A stretch of DNA of 64,000 bases from Peronospora farinosa (lineage: Eukaryota; Oomycota; Peronosporomycetes; Peronosporales; Peronosporaceae). Shown piece by piece: positions 11,055-21,099 of this stretch. The stretch spans positions 434,001 through 498,000 of the forward strand of contig CANTFK010000987.1 of the NCBI GenBank assembly GCA_947646735.1, in the 5' to 3' direction. The number at the start of each line of letters is the position of its first letter. The stretch's first letter is position 1. A program made the position numbers and the translations under genes. The notes under the pieces are model-generated. The model searched no databases and was not told where the DNA came from. It worked only from the letters and a program-made list of their open reading frames with translations.

Positions 11055-14000
11055 TCACTTTAATCCCACCACCATGCGCGATGATTCGAGACTAATTATT
11101 ATCAGTCTCATCGTCGCAGGAGTGAAGCGACCACTCCGAGCGTTGTTGGATCCTAGTGCATCCACAACTTCTTTTGTGCATCCTGTTTGACCCTTCTCCC
11201 GTCGACTGTCACGATTAGAGAAGGTCCAGGTGACATCGTTGTCAAACTTGCCGATGGACAAACAAAACGTGTCCCGCGTAAAACAGTGGTTTTACCGTAC
11301 ACGTTCGACGGTTTCCAGAGCAATGACGAATTTTTGGTGTACGAGATGAACTATGCATTTAATTGCATACTTGGAATATCGTGGCTGTCACGGTATCAGC
11401 CGAAGATAGATTGGCTATCTCGGTCCGTCAAACGACGAAGCGGTTATGACGTCAGTGAAGTGTTCGCTCATTTGTTGGTCGCTTCATCCGATTGGCCTCA
11501 CGTCAGGGTCGTGAAATAACTCGCTATGACTAGTAGTCAACACGGATAGAGCGATGGCCTCTGTGCGCAGTATGTTCCGTTACACTGACGGAGCCACATA
11601 ACGAAACGGTCGAACAGCGTTTCCCGCACACACAGACATCGGTCGAACAGGGGTTCCCGATTCTCAACGAGGCGGTCGAGCAGGGATTCCCGCACACACA
11701 GACATCGGTCGAACAGGGGTTCCCGATTCTCAACGAGGCGGTCGAGCAGGGATTCCCGCACACACAGACATCGGTCGAACAGGGGTTCCCGATAATCAAC
11801 GAGGCGGTCGAGCAGGGGCTCCCGCATACAAGCTCATCAGACGAGCAGAGGCTCCCGATCAAGTTCGAGGCGGTTGAGCAGGGGCTCCCGCATACAAGCA
11901 CATCGGACGAGCAGAGGCTTCCGATCATTTTCGAGGCGGTCGAGCAGGGGCTACCGCGTACAAGTACATCGGACGAGCAGAGGCTCCCGATAAATATCGA
12001 GGCGGTCGAGCAGGGGCTCCCGCAAACTAGTGAAGCGGTCGAAGACGAGCTCCCGCTTTTGATTGACGAGAATGGGCGGACTATGGATCCGCATGAGACT
12101 GACGTGGTGGAGACAGAGCTCCCACGTCTAGAGGGGAGTACATCATCCTCTTGGGATAGCGACGTGCCAGTCTCGAGCAGGGGATCGAGACGCAAGAGAA
12201 AACGCAAGAAAGGAGCACGCCGATCACCAAGACGACGAAATTCACGTCAAAAAGCTGATGCACATGATTCTGTTGTGACGGAATTCGTATACGCGCTTGA
12301 ATATGGGAAGGGATCCCCACATCGTGGACGCTACATTGAGGTAGCCATCCCATCGTGCACTGCTGCAGAGATCACATCTCTGTCTGAGCTTTCATAAAAA
12401 CATATTCTTCACGACCTTAAGGCCGGCGACATCGAGCAAGTGTGCATCGTTTCAGTCACCAAAGCATCCAGTGAAGAAGTTCTGGAGGCTTGTTCAAAGA
12501 GCTCTGAGCCTAAATCATCTCGCGAAGAACGCTTCGCGGCACAGTCTTGGGATTCTCTTCGTGCTTTGGTCAACCCTGTCTACGATATCGCCCATGAGTA
12601 CGCTGATTCTTTTTTTCGGACAAAATTCCAGCTGAGCTTCCGTCGGATCGTGGTGTGCGGCATGAGATAGATCTCGCGCCAGGATCGAAGTATTGCGTGA
12701 CACGACAGTGGCCATTACCGCGTGATCAAGTCATCGCTATTGATGAATTTCTCGAGTGATGCCGCAAGGCTGGCCATGTCCGCGAGAGTATCTCGCCACA
12801 TTCGAGTCCGACTTTCTGTGTGAAGAAAGCCATCGGCAGTTGGCGCATTGTGCACGCCTTCAACAAGCTGAATGAAGCCACGATCCCGTCTCAAACGCCT
12901 ATCTCTCGAAAAGACATGGTATTGAATACCATGTCCGGGAGTGAGATCTACAGCGCCATAGATCTGACAGACGGTTTCTATCAGATTCTCATGAGGGACT
13001 GTGACACTCCGTTCACTGCGGTCAGCACCCCAAGCGGGATGCTTTGGGAGTGTTTAGTCTTTCCACAAGGTCTTAAGAACTCTCCAGCTACGTTCAATCG
13101 GATGGTGACACAAGTACTTCGCCCACTTCGCGACTTTGCACCAAGCTACTTTGACGACATTTGTGTTCACAGCCGCGCTGAGCAAAAGCTTAGTGCTACG
13201 GAGGTACACCTTCGACACTTGTAGCAGGTATTTCAAGTAATGCGCGAGTACAAATTGTATGCGAATTTGAAGAAATGTGTCTTCTGCGCTCCCGAGATTC
13301 CAGTACTCGGTTGCTACGTCAGCAAGGAATGTGTCCGCGCTGAACTTGAGAAGATCTCATCGATCTGTTCCTGTCCAAGGCCAAAATTAAACTCAATTAC
13401 GTCAATGGCTCGGTCTGGCGAATTACTTGCAATATTGTACGAAGAATAATGCAGAACTAATTCAGTCATCGTCGACTTTGCTCAAGAAAGACGCAGTATG
13501 GTTATGGAAGGCAGAACATCAATCTGCCTTCGACTACGTGAAGAAGAGCTTGTCTGAGGCACCAGTGCTGGTGGTACCTGATGGCTTTAATCCATTCCAC
13601 GTCGTATGTGATACGAGCATTTTCGCTTTGCGATGTGCCCTCATGCAATTTAATTACGAGGGTCGAGAGCGCGTCGTGACTTTTCAATCACGACAGATGA
13701 AACCTGCCAAAAAACAATTCTCCGGTACACGACAAGGAACTTTTGGCTATGCGCTACGCTCTAATCAAGTTTAGAGTATATTTGCTCGGTGAAAAGATGT
13801 TTTCTATCTACACAGATCACGCATCATTGCGTACCGCCGTCAAGAGTCCTCACTTGTCCCAGCGTATGGCACGGTGGTTGTCGTTTTTGCCGAGTATAAT
13901 TTTGTGGTGCATTACAAGCCTGGCAAGAACAACATTCTCGCTGATGCGCTTTCTCGTCGTCCTGATTACGATCCTCGGCGTGATATGGGTCATCAAACGG

Positions 14001-15214
14001 AGTATGTTGATGACGAAGAAGATATCTGTGTGTGTTGTATTGAGCTGGGACTTAATGTGATGATTTCGACCCTTGTGCTTTCGATCCGAACTCAGATCGC
14101 TGAATCCTACGCGAATGATTCCTTCTATGCGGGAATCAGCAATTATCTCAGGGACCCTAGTGAGAATTCACTCGCAAAGTTGACGAGGCCAACACGCGAT
14201 AACATCAAGCGTTACGCGCTTTGACGGTCCGTTTCTGACATACACGATGGCCGTTTTTGAGGCACCGCGTGTCATCATCGCCATCCATGTTGATGAAGAC
14301 CCTCGATCCCGATTGTCTCATGAGTTTCACGACAGCCCAGCTGGCAGTCACGTGGGTCGCGAAAAGACAATCGCGGCCCCATCTCGTGTGTTTTTTCTGC
14401 CTTCGAGTGTACAAGTACATTCAGAAATGGGCAAGATCCTGTGAAACCTGTCAGCGTGTGAAGCCCGCGCCGTCTTCACAAGCCCCATTGCGTCCGCTTC
14501 CGATTGCTACGGAACCCTGGCGCTCGGTCAGCATGGATTTTATCTTTGGAATTTCACCGGATGAACAGAAACGCGTGGGCGTATTGGTTATAGTGGATCG
14601 ATTTAGCAAAATGGCGCATTTTGCACCAGTCTCCGCCCACATTACGGCGGAGACGACAGCGAAGATCTTCATTGATCTTATTTGCAGGCATCACGGCTGC
14701 CAGAATCTATTGTCTCGGACGGTGAACCACGTTTCAATTCAACTTTCTGGGTCGAATTATTTCAGCTATTAAGCACGCGGTTGCTTATGTCTAGGGCGGC
14801 CATCTGGAGACGGATGGGCGAAGGGAGCGCGTGAACAGAGTGCTCGAAGATGTCTTGCGCAGTTATGCAACATCGTTTTCGTCATGGAGAATGTTTCTTC
14901 CACTTGCAGAGTTTGCAATTAACAATGCGGTCCATGCGTCAACTGGATTAACGCCCTTTCTCTTGAATAACGCGATTCATCCTCGCGTTCCAGCGCTTCT
15001 TGCTCTCTCAGCTTCAGAGCATCCAGTCTCAAAACTTGGTGGGGGAGTATCTACCGATGGAATTGCGTCGAAACTATTGATGATCGATTACGATGAGGAT
15101 AAGGTTGCTGCCGATGCAACCCCTGCTGGTAATTTCGTGGCCAACGGCATATCGACTTCTGACGCGATGCATTCCATCGCTAGTCCCGTTGTGACCGCCA
15201 TCCAGCGAGAATGA
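11055..15214 (+). pseudogene. Gypsy Pol of G2: protease, linker, RT, RNase H, integrase
   Basis: The protease region has LRALLDPSASTTSF near 11130, where the usual D-S-G has become D-P-S, so the enzyme is predicted dead. Then come a flap-side region (YTFDGFQSNDEF), the VEQGFP repeat linker and a basic patch near 12190. Reverse transcriptase has SAIDLTDGFYQI, FPQGLKNSPATFNRM and the catalytic box SYFDDI near 13140. RNase H fragments follow (HVVCDTS, IYTDHASL, NILADALSRR). Integrase has the zinc-binding region, CETCQRVKP, MDFIFG, VDRFSKMAHF, a frameshifted SDGEPRF, ETDGRRERVN and AEFAINNAVHAS. Stops and shifts recur every few hundred bases. Confidence 0.9.
11604..12041 (+). repeat. 66-bp tandem repeats (VEQGFP) in the G2 Pol linker
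   Basis: The landmark ACATCGGTCG starts at 11636, 11702 and 11768, exactly 66 bp (22 codons) apart. More diverged units continue at the same period to about 12040. Each unit carries two copies of a VEQGFP-like peptide with a VEQGFP/ILNEAVEQGFP/HTQTS pattern. Frame is kept across all copies, so the array was made in a translated protein. Confidence 0.9.
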
Positions 15215-15545
15215 AGTAGGGCGTTTTTCGACTCTTCGACTTCAGTGTGAAGAAGACGCTTCTCGTCGTTCGACTGTACAGGCGTCCGATTGCGCGAATC
15301 GGCGCTCATCGCCAGAGGCCTTCCGTCGTTATGCCCCTCCTCCCTTTATGTAAGCATCGGGTGCGCGACGCTGGATTGTCGACCGAATTGTCGATCACGA
15401 GGATCACAAGCCTAAGGCGCCGAGTAATGACTCGGCGCCCACGAAGAATCATGTCGAGAAACATTAAAAGGTGCGATATTAAAATATTCGCCGGCGGACG
15501 ATACATGGATAACTCAAATTATGCTGGCTTAGAAAGGTCTCAGAC
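14111..15545 (+). repeat. Left arm of a 1.4-kb near-identical inverted repeat
   Basis: Base x here pairs with base 33669-x on the other strand. The encoded peptides are identical over 171 residues (14257-14772 against 19412-18897) and differ by one residue in the next 127. No indel is needed across the arm. Identity falls abruptly beyond 15545. Confidence 0.92.
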
Positions 15546-16459
15546 GTGGAAGAGGATTATGAGTAGCGTAGAAAGACGGTGATCGCGACCGATGCTGCAG
15601 GTTCCATCCCCGATCTCGCGAGCCGTAATGCTCGCGAGCAACGAAATTGCGACGACCTCCCGAGCGACTCCGAGACCGAGACCTATTACGAGGCTCGGGA
15701 GCATATGGATGATACGGTTGACGATCTCGGCTACGTGAATGCCTTCGGCGATCGTAAGGACGCGTTCTCACTCGCCGTATCTCGGACACCTGGAGCTCCG
15801 AAAGGCTTCTCTCATAACGGGCAATCCATGGACGAATATGATCGGGCATGCCTCGCGCACACACCAAGTCGTCCCATTCCTGCCGGACCGTCGCGATCTG
15901 CCCACGTTGCACGTTGGACATCCCTCACGAACGTGGAAGTAACAAAGGTGATACTCTTCACACATCATACGACAGATGCGCCGGCGCAGGTCGCCAATAG
16001 CGTGTCTATCACGCGTTCCCTCGCGACCGTCTAACCAGGATGTGAAGGACGTTCCTTCACGTCGGCTCGCGTTCCAGCGCCTGATGAAGGCACACCAAGA
16101 CCTCTGCAACGCATCGTCGTATATGCGTTGTTCGTCGCCTTGCCTCTCACTGTACGGTATCGCGTGAAAAGGTCCTTCATGACCTCCAGTGGCTCGGGTT
16201 CGACAGCACCTTCAAGACCATACAAGCGCCACGGTTTCAAGTCCCCATCCATGACCTGTGGCGCCTGCTCTACGGATTGTCGCTTGGTGTTCCCAGTTCT
16301 GGTTGTCAGAGACATCGTTTCGTAACGTCCTGTGTCCATGCTGCTCAGTTATGTTTAACTGAGTAACTGAGCAGGTTCGAATTTACGCCATTGGTGGAGA
16401 AAAAACTTTTTACGTTTCGCGCTTACATTGAGGTAAGTGCAACTTAAAGAGGGGGGTGA
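15215..16459 (+). other. G2 3' tail and polypurine tract
   Basis: This is the non-conserved C-terminal and 3' untranslated part of G2. No domain is recognised. The basic and acidic reading frames on either strand are not supported by family motifs. It contains a perfect hairpin, stem CTGCTCAGTTA at 16341-16351 and its complement at 16364-16374 with a 12-base loop. The polypurine tract (AAAGAGGGGGG) lies just before 16460. Confidence 0.6.
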
Positions 16460-16781
16460 TGTAATGAGGAAACCTATTACATGAGTAGTTATAGGGATAA
16501 TACATTACTATATAAGTATGCATCGGGCAGTATCAGAGTAGCGAATACTGCGCGTCATTTAATTTTTGGTTTGTTATTGGGGTGACAGACCCAATCATTA
16601 GCAAATAATAAATTGACTTCCATATTGAGTGGTTCCCATGAACTAGGGAACATATTCGCACTTACTGGAAACATTAATAACTAAACAAAAAATAAAACAG
16701 AATTATATTTGAGAATTAAGCAAAAGCGCTTACTCAACGCCCTTTTAGTGTAAGACGGTAACGGGTCCTTAGCCCGTTACA
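16460..16781 (+). repeat. 3' LTR of G2
   Basis: 322 bp, starting TGTAATGAGG and ending CCCGTTACA. It is about 96% identical to 9576-9897, but only roughly 75% identical by eye to the inverted LTR at 17269-17582. Its right neighbour is an inverted piece of Copia reverse transcriptase. Confidence 0.92.
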
Positions 16782-17268
16782 TGAGTTCATACCAAGATCC
16801 TTGATTCTAAAATTTCCTCTTTAGTCCGATCTTAAAATTCTTGAATCTGTTCCTTCATCTTGCAAAACATTTTTATATCGTCAACGTAGATGACGATGAT
16901 GCTGTACGCTGTGCTAGATAGTCGAATCAATACACACGGATCTGCAGCAGTTTTCTGAAAACCTTGACTTTCAAAATGCTTGTTCAGCTTGGTGTTCCAC
17001 TACCGCTGCGCTAGCTTAGTTCCATACTGTGCCTTTTGTAGCAGGCACTTCTTCGTCGTGTTTCTTTCGTCTTCAAATCCATCGGTTTGATCTATGTAGA
17101 TCTCTTTGTTAGCTTCGCCATGCAGGAAATCAATATCCACATCCACAATTCTGCTTTCAGGTCTTCAATAGCTGCAATCAACAACACCATGCTAATCAAT
17201 TCCTTGGGTACCAGTAGTGCAAACATCTCGATGTAGTCGATGCCAGTTCGCTGAGTTAAATCTTTACC
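16782..17268 (-). pseudogene. Copia B fragment 3: reverse transcriptase, inverted
   Basis: Read on the minus strand from 17268: KDLTQRTGIDYIEMFA, PKELISMVLLIAAIEDLKA, DVDIDFLHGEANKEIYIDQ, TDGFEDERN, then the catalytic box IIVIYVDDI and a KDLG block near 16790. These are consecutive Copia reverse-transcriptase motifs with a few frameshifts. Joined to the end of fragment 2 (LVA at 9575) they continue the same frame. This is therefore the next part of copia B, now in the opposite orientation. Confidence 0.8.
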
Positions 17269-17582
17269 TGTAACGGGATAAGGACCGTTACCGTTTTACA
17301 CTAGAAGTACGTTGAGGAAGCGCGCTATATTAACTCGTTACATAACTGTGTTTCATTTTTGTAAAGTTTTAGCTCACATTAAGTGCGAATATGCTCGCTA
17401 GCTCATGAAAACCACTCACTTGGAGGTCAATTCATTATTGATATATCATTGGGTCTGACCCTTTAATTATTAACAATAATAAAACGACGCGCAGTATCCG
17501 CTAATCGTATACTGCCCTATAATTACTTATGTAATCATGTATTATTCCTATAACTACTTATCTAATAGGTTACATCATTATA
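17269..17582 (-). repeat. 3' LTR of G2' (314 bp)
   Basis: On the plus strand it starts TGTAACGGGATAAGG and ends CATCATTATA, so the internal end has mutated from TGTA to TATA. It is diverged from the G2 LTRs. The flank just outside (GGTAA in element sense, 17268-17264) matches 4 of 5 bases of GCTAA at 9571-9575. Confidence 0.85.
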
Positions 17583-18123
17583 TCACCCCTTTCATTCCTT
17601 AAGTTGTGCTTACTACGACATGAGCTTATAACATAAAATGATTCTTTCCACCGAAAATTCATCGACACAACCACATACCTACTCAGTGGCACACAACTGA
17701 GCAGCATGACCTTAGCCGCGTGCGAAAGGTTTTCCCTGACGACAGCAACCGTACGATCTACCGACAGCAGGCGCTTCGAGTCACCAACGAGGACTTAAAA
17801 CCGTGGACGCTATACAGTTTTCTCGGCGTTAATCATCCGGAATTCATAAGTCATAACGAAGCTCTTCATTCGCGATCATTCCGTTAGTGTAGTGCGTTAT
17901 TGATCGTGATTTCGCTAATGTGATATCCAAGCGCGCCAAATTCGATTCGCTATGGCAATTAACACAGTCGCAAATACTATACATGTTTTCCTGAGCCTAA
18001 TAATTATCTCAAAATCGCTCGAGGACTCGTCGTCATAGTTCTGTTGCTCGCGAGATCGGGGTTGGAATCGTCAGCATCGCTCGCGACCGCCGTCTTCCTA
18101 CGCTACTCATAATCCTCTTTCAC

Positions 18124-19558
18124 GTCTGAGACCTTTCTAAGCCAGCATAATTTGAGTTATCCATGTATCGTCCGCCGGCGAATATTTAAATATCGCACCC
18201 TTTAATGTTTCTCGACATGATTCTTCGTGGGCGCCGAGTCATTACTCGGCGCCTTAGGCTTGTGATCCTCGTGATCGACAATTCGGTCGACAATCCAGCG
18301 TCGCGCACCCGATGCTTACATAAAGGGAGGAGGGGCATAACGACGGAAGGCCTCTGGCGATGAGCGCCGATTCGCGCAATCGGACGCCTGTACAGTCGAA
18401 CGACGAGAAGCGTCTTCTTCACACTGAAGTCGAAGAGTCGAAAAACGCCCTACTTCATTCTCGCTGGATGGCGGTCGCAACGGGACTAGCGATGGAATGC
18501 ATCGCGTCAGAAGTCGATATGCCGTTGGCCACGAAATTACCAGCAGGGGTTGCATCGGCAGCAACCTTATCCTCATCGTAATCGATCATCAATAGTTTCG
18601 ACGCAATTCCATCGGTAGATACTCCCCCACCAAGTTTTGAGACTGGATGCTCTGAAGCTGAGAGAGCAAGAAGCGCTGGAACGCGAGGATGAATCGCGTT
18701 ATTCAAGAGAAAGGGCGTTAATCCAGTTGACGCATGGACCGCATTGTTAATTGCAAACTCTGCAAGTGGAAGAAACATTCTCCATGACGAAAACGATGTT
18801 GCATAACTGCGCAAGACATCTTCGAGCACTCTGTTCACGCGCTCCCTTCGCCCATCCGTCTCCAGATGGCCGCCCTAGACATAAGCAACCGCGTGCTTAA
18901 TAGCTGAAATAATTCGACCCAGAAAGTTGAATTGAAACGTGGTTCACCGTCCGAGACAATAGATTCTGGCAGCCGTGATGCCTGCAAATAAGATCAATGA
19001 AGATCTTCGCTGTCGTCTCCGCCGTAATGTGGGCGGAGACTGGTGCAAAATGCGCCATTTTGCTAAATCGATCCACTATAACCAATACGCCCACGCGTTT
19101 CTGTTCATCCGGTGAAATTCCAAAGATAAAATCCATGCTGACCGAGCGCCAGGGTTCCGTAGCAATCGGAAGCGGACGCAATGGGGCTTGTGAAGACGGC
19201 GCGGGCTTCACACGCTGACAGGTTTCACAGGATCTTGCCCATTTCTGAATGTACTTGTACACTCGAAGGCAGAAAAAACACACGAGATGGGGCCGCGATT
19301 GTCTTTTCGCGACCCACGTGACTGCCAGCTGGGCTGTCGTGAAACTCATGAGACAATCGGGATCGAGGGTCTTCATCAACATGGATGGCGATGATGACAC
19401 GCGGTGCCTCAAAAACGGCCATCGTGTATGTCAGAAACGGACCGTCAAAGCGCGTAACGCTTGATGTTATCGCGTGTTGGCCTCGTCAACTTTGCGAGTG
19501 AATTCTCACTAGGGTCCCTGAGATAATTGCTGATTCCCGCATAGAAGGAATCATTCGC
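18124..19558 (-). repeat. Right arm of the 1.4-kb inverted repeat
   Basis: Partner of 14111-15545. The spacer between the arms is about 2.58 kb and holds the G2 3' tail and LTR, the inverted Copia piece and the diverged LTR. Homology continues more weakly to the G3 LTR at 19573 on one side and towards 17583 on the other. Confidence 0.92.
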
Positions 19559-19572
19559 ATAAAAATCAGCGA

Positions 19573-19921
19573 TGTAATGGGCTACATTACACACACAGTT
19601 AACACAAATAAGCAATTACATAAGTAGGCAGGTGATGTGCCCGAATAGCGGGCACAGCGTAACAATTTTTATTGTTTAATTATTGGTTTATCAATGGGGC
19701 CTTAAGTTTCATTATGGACCAATGATAAACTCACCTGAAAATGGGTAGTTCCCGAAAGGCGGGAACACTTTTGTATTCATTACGACTAAAATCTTCGTAA
19801 TTAGTACGAATTAAACCAAAATAAGAATCAGAATTAAATATAGTTAATTCCTAATACTTGGGCTTGAGTCTTCCTCAAGCGCACGTGTGAGCTAGTGACG
19901 GTACGTTCTAGTCCCGTTACA
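19573..19921 (+). repeat. 5' LTR of G3 (349 bp)
   Basis: Starts TGTAATGGGC and ends CCCGTTACA, sharing only its ends with the G2 LTRs. It is followed by CC and the primer-binding site. Confidence 0.85.
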
Positions 19922-19947
19922 CCTGGTATCACTATGTAGTCTTTCCT

Positions 19948-20865
19948 ATGCCCGAGTTTGGTATGTGCGAATCGTCGTACTTTAACGCTCGAGATTTATT
20001 TCTGGAGCACGAGACCTTCCCCCATCTTACTGGTGTTGAGTGAGATACCCTTAATCGACATCGGGAGAGTCATTGGTCGCGTCGCTGATGAGATCAGCGA
20101 CCCTGGCGCGCAACGTCTCGCCATACATGAGTTTATGGCACGCGAGCTCGCCGAATCAAACCGGCGAGGTTCAACTCCCTCGCGACCTTCACGTAATCAG
20201 GCCGTGAAGACGGAAACCTCCTCCTACTCTGGAGAAGGTAAGGACCGATTGTCGCTGAATCGGTGGTTCCGAGAAGTTGATATCCCTATCGCCTCGAGAT
20301 TTCTTGAGGCTCCCCAGGCGAAGGTCAGCTTTCTTCTTTCCCGCATCACCGGGAAGGCTAAAGAGTGGGCTTTTGTTAAGCTCGTTGTGGGCGAGCACGC
20401 GTTCCCCACCCTGGATACCATCCAGGACGACTTCGTCTTGCCTTCGAGCCACCGCAGGAGGAGAAACTGGAGCGATCAAGATTCCTGTCGATGCGACAGG
20501 GCAAAATGGCGATGCGCGACTACGTACAGATGGCTAGGCATCTGGCGTCGTGTATTATCACGCACTCCATGGACATGTACACGCAGGTGTATGTCTTTGT
20601 GGATGGTATGCGTGAAGTGCAGACCCGCTTATCGATCGAGCGCGCGGAGCCTGCCACATTGGACGAGATATTTGCCATCGCACTCCGTGAGGACTTTAGG
20701 GTCACAAAGGCCTATGCCAAACCCTCAGTCGTCACCGTTCCCCAGCCTTCTCGTCCGGAACCTATGGAGATCGGCATGATTGAGTCGTCGAGCGACCGAC
20801 GACGTGTCATTTCTCATAAGGGTGACGCTCGCACCGGGCGTCAAATAATTTGCTTTCGTTTTTGA
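19948..20865 (+). pseudogene. Gypsy Gag of G3
   Basis: The likely ATG is at 19948, aligned with the G2 Gag start. The N-terminal frame meets TGA after FPHLTGVE, where G2 has a cysteine. The capsid region includes [14 protein letters not shown] and [12 protein letters not shown], with a frameshift near 20430-20490. The C-terminal frame has [12 protein letters not shown] and [13 protein letters not shown]. It stops inside the zinc knuckle: the knuckle reads CFRF followed by a stop, and the histidine is replaced by leucine. RNA binding is therefore predicted lost. Confidence 0.85.
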
Positions 20866-21099
20866 AAGCCAGGTCTTCGTGCGGCTGAGTGCCGTGCGCC
20901 AGCGCCGATATCAGTGCAAGTAATGGATGCCGGGTGCTGTACCGGCCGCACGTCCAAATGACGGTCGGGACCAGTAGGTGCAGGGCGCCCTACTGGTTGG
21001 AACGGAGGTCCGGTCCCCCGGTGGCAGCTTAACCTTCCAGTCCTCCTGCACTACGCACACGGTTAAATGCCACCACTACGAGTGGTGATCACGACTGAT

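Larger units (their letters stand above)
9576..16781 (+). mobile_element. Ty3/Gypsy retrotransposon G2 (7.2 kb, two LTRs)
   Basis: It has two 322-bp LTRs about 96% identical by hand count, a primer-binding site TGGTAGCACTTCG two bases inside the 5' LTR and a GAGGGGGG polypurine tract just before the 3' LTR. The order Gag, protease, repeat-rich linker, reverse transcriptase, RNase H, integrase is the Gypsy order. All domains carry scattered stops and frameshifts. There is no matching target duplication (GCTAA on the left, TGAGT on the right), which fits the rearrangement proposed between this element and the inverted remnant at 17269-19572. Confidence 0.93.
17269..19572 (-). mobile_element. 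Truncated inverted Gypsy remnant G2' (integrase to 3' LTR)
   Basis: This is the 3' third of a G2-family element on the minus strand: integrase (19464 down to 18455), 3' tail, polypurine tract (17583-17599) and 3' LTR (17269-17582). Its 5' two-thirds are missing, cut where the G3 LTR begins at 19573. The integrase half is almost identical to G2. The tail (17583-18120) and LTR are far more diverged, which is unexpected for a single copy event. Confidence 0.88.

Noticed and set aside
11530..12207. Minus-strand 225-residue frame with repeated CGSPCSTAS peptides, resembling a cysteine-rich secreted repeat protein
   Set aside because: Antisense of the VEQGFP repeat array. The plus frame is continuous with Gypsy Pol, and the 66-bp period keeps every frame open.
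15529..15921. Minus-strand arginine/serine-rich frame resembling an SR splicing protein
   Set aside because: It lies within the G2 3' tail, antisense to the element, with no RRM domain. Codon bias of an acidic plus frame explains it.
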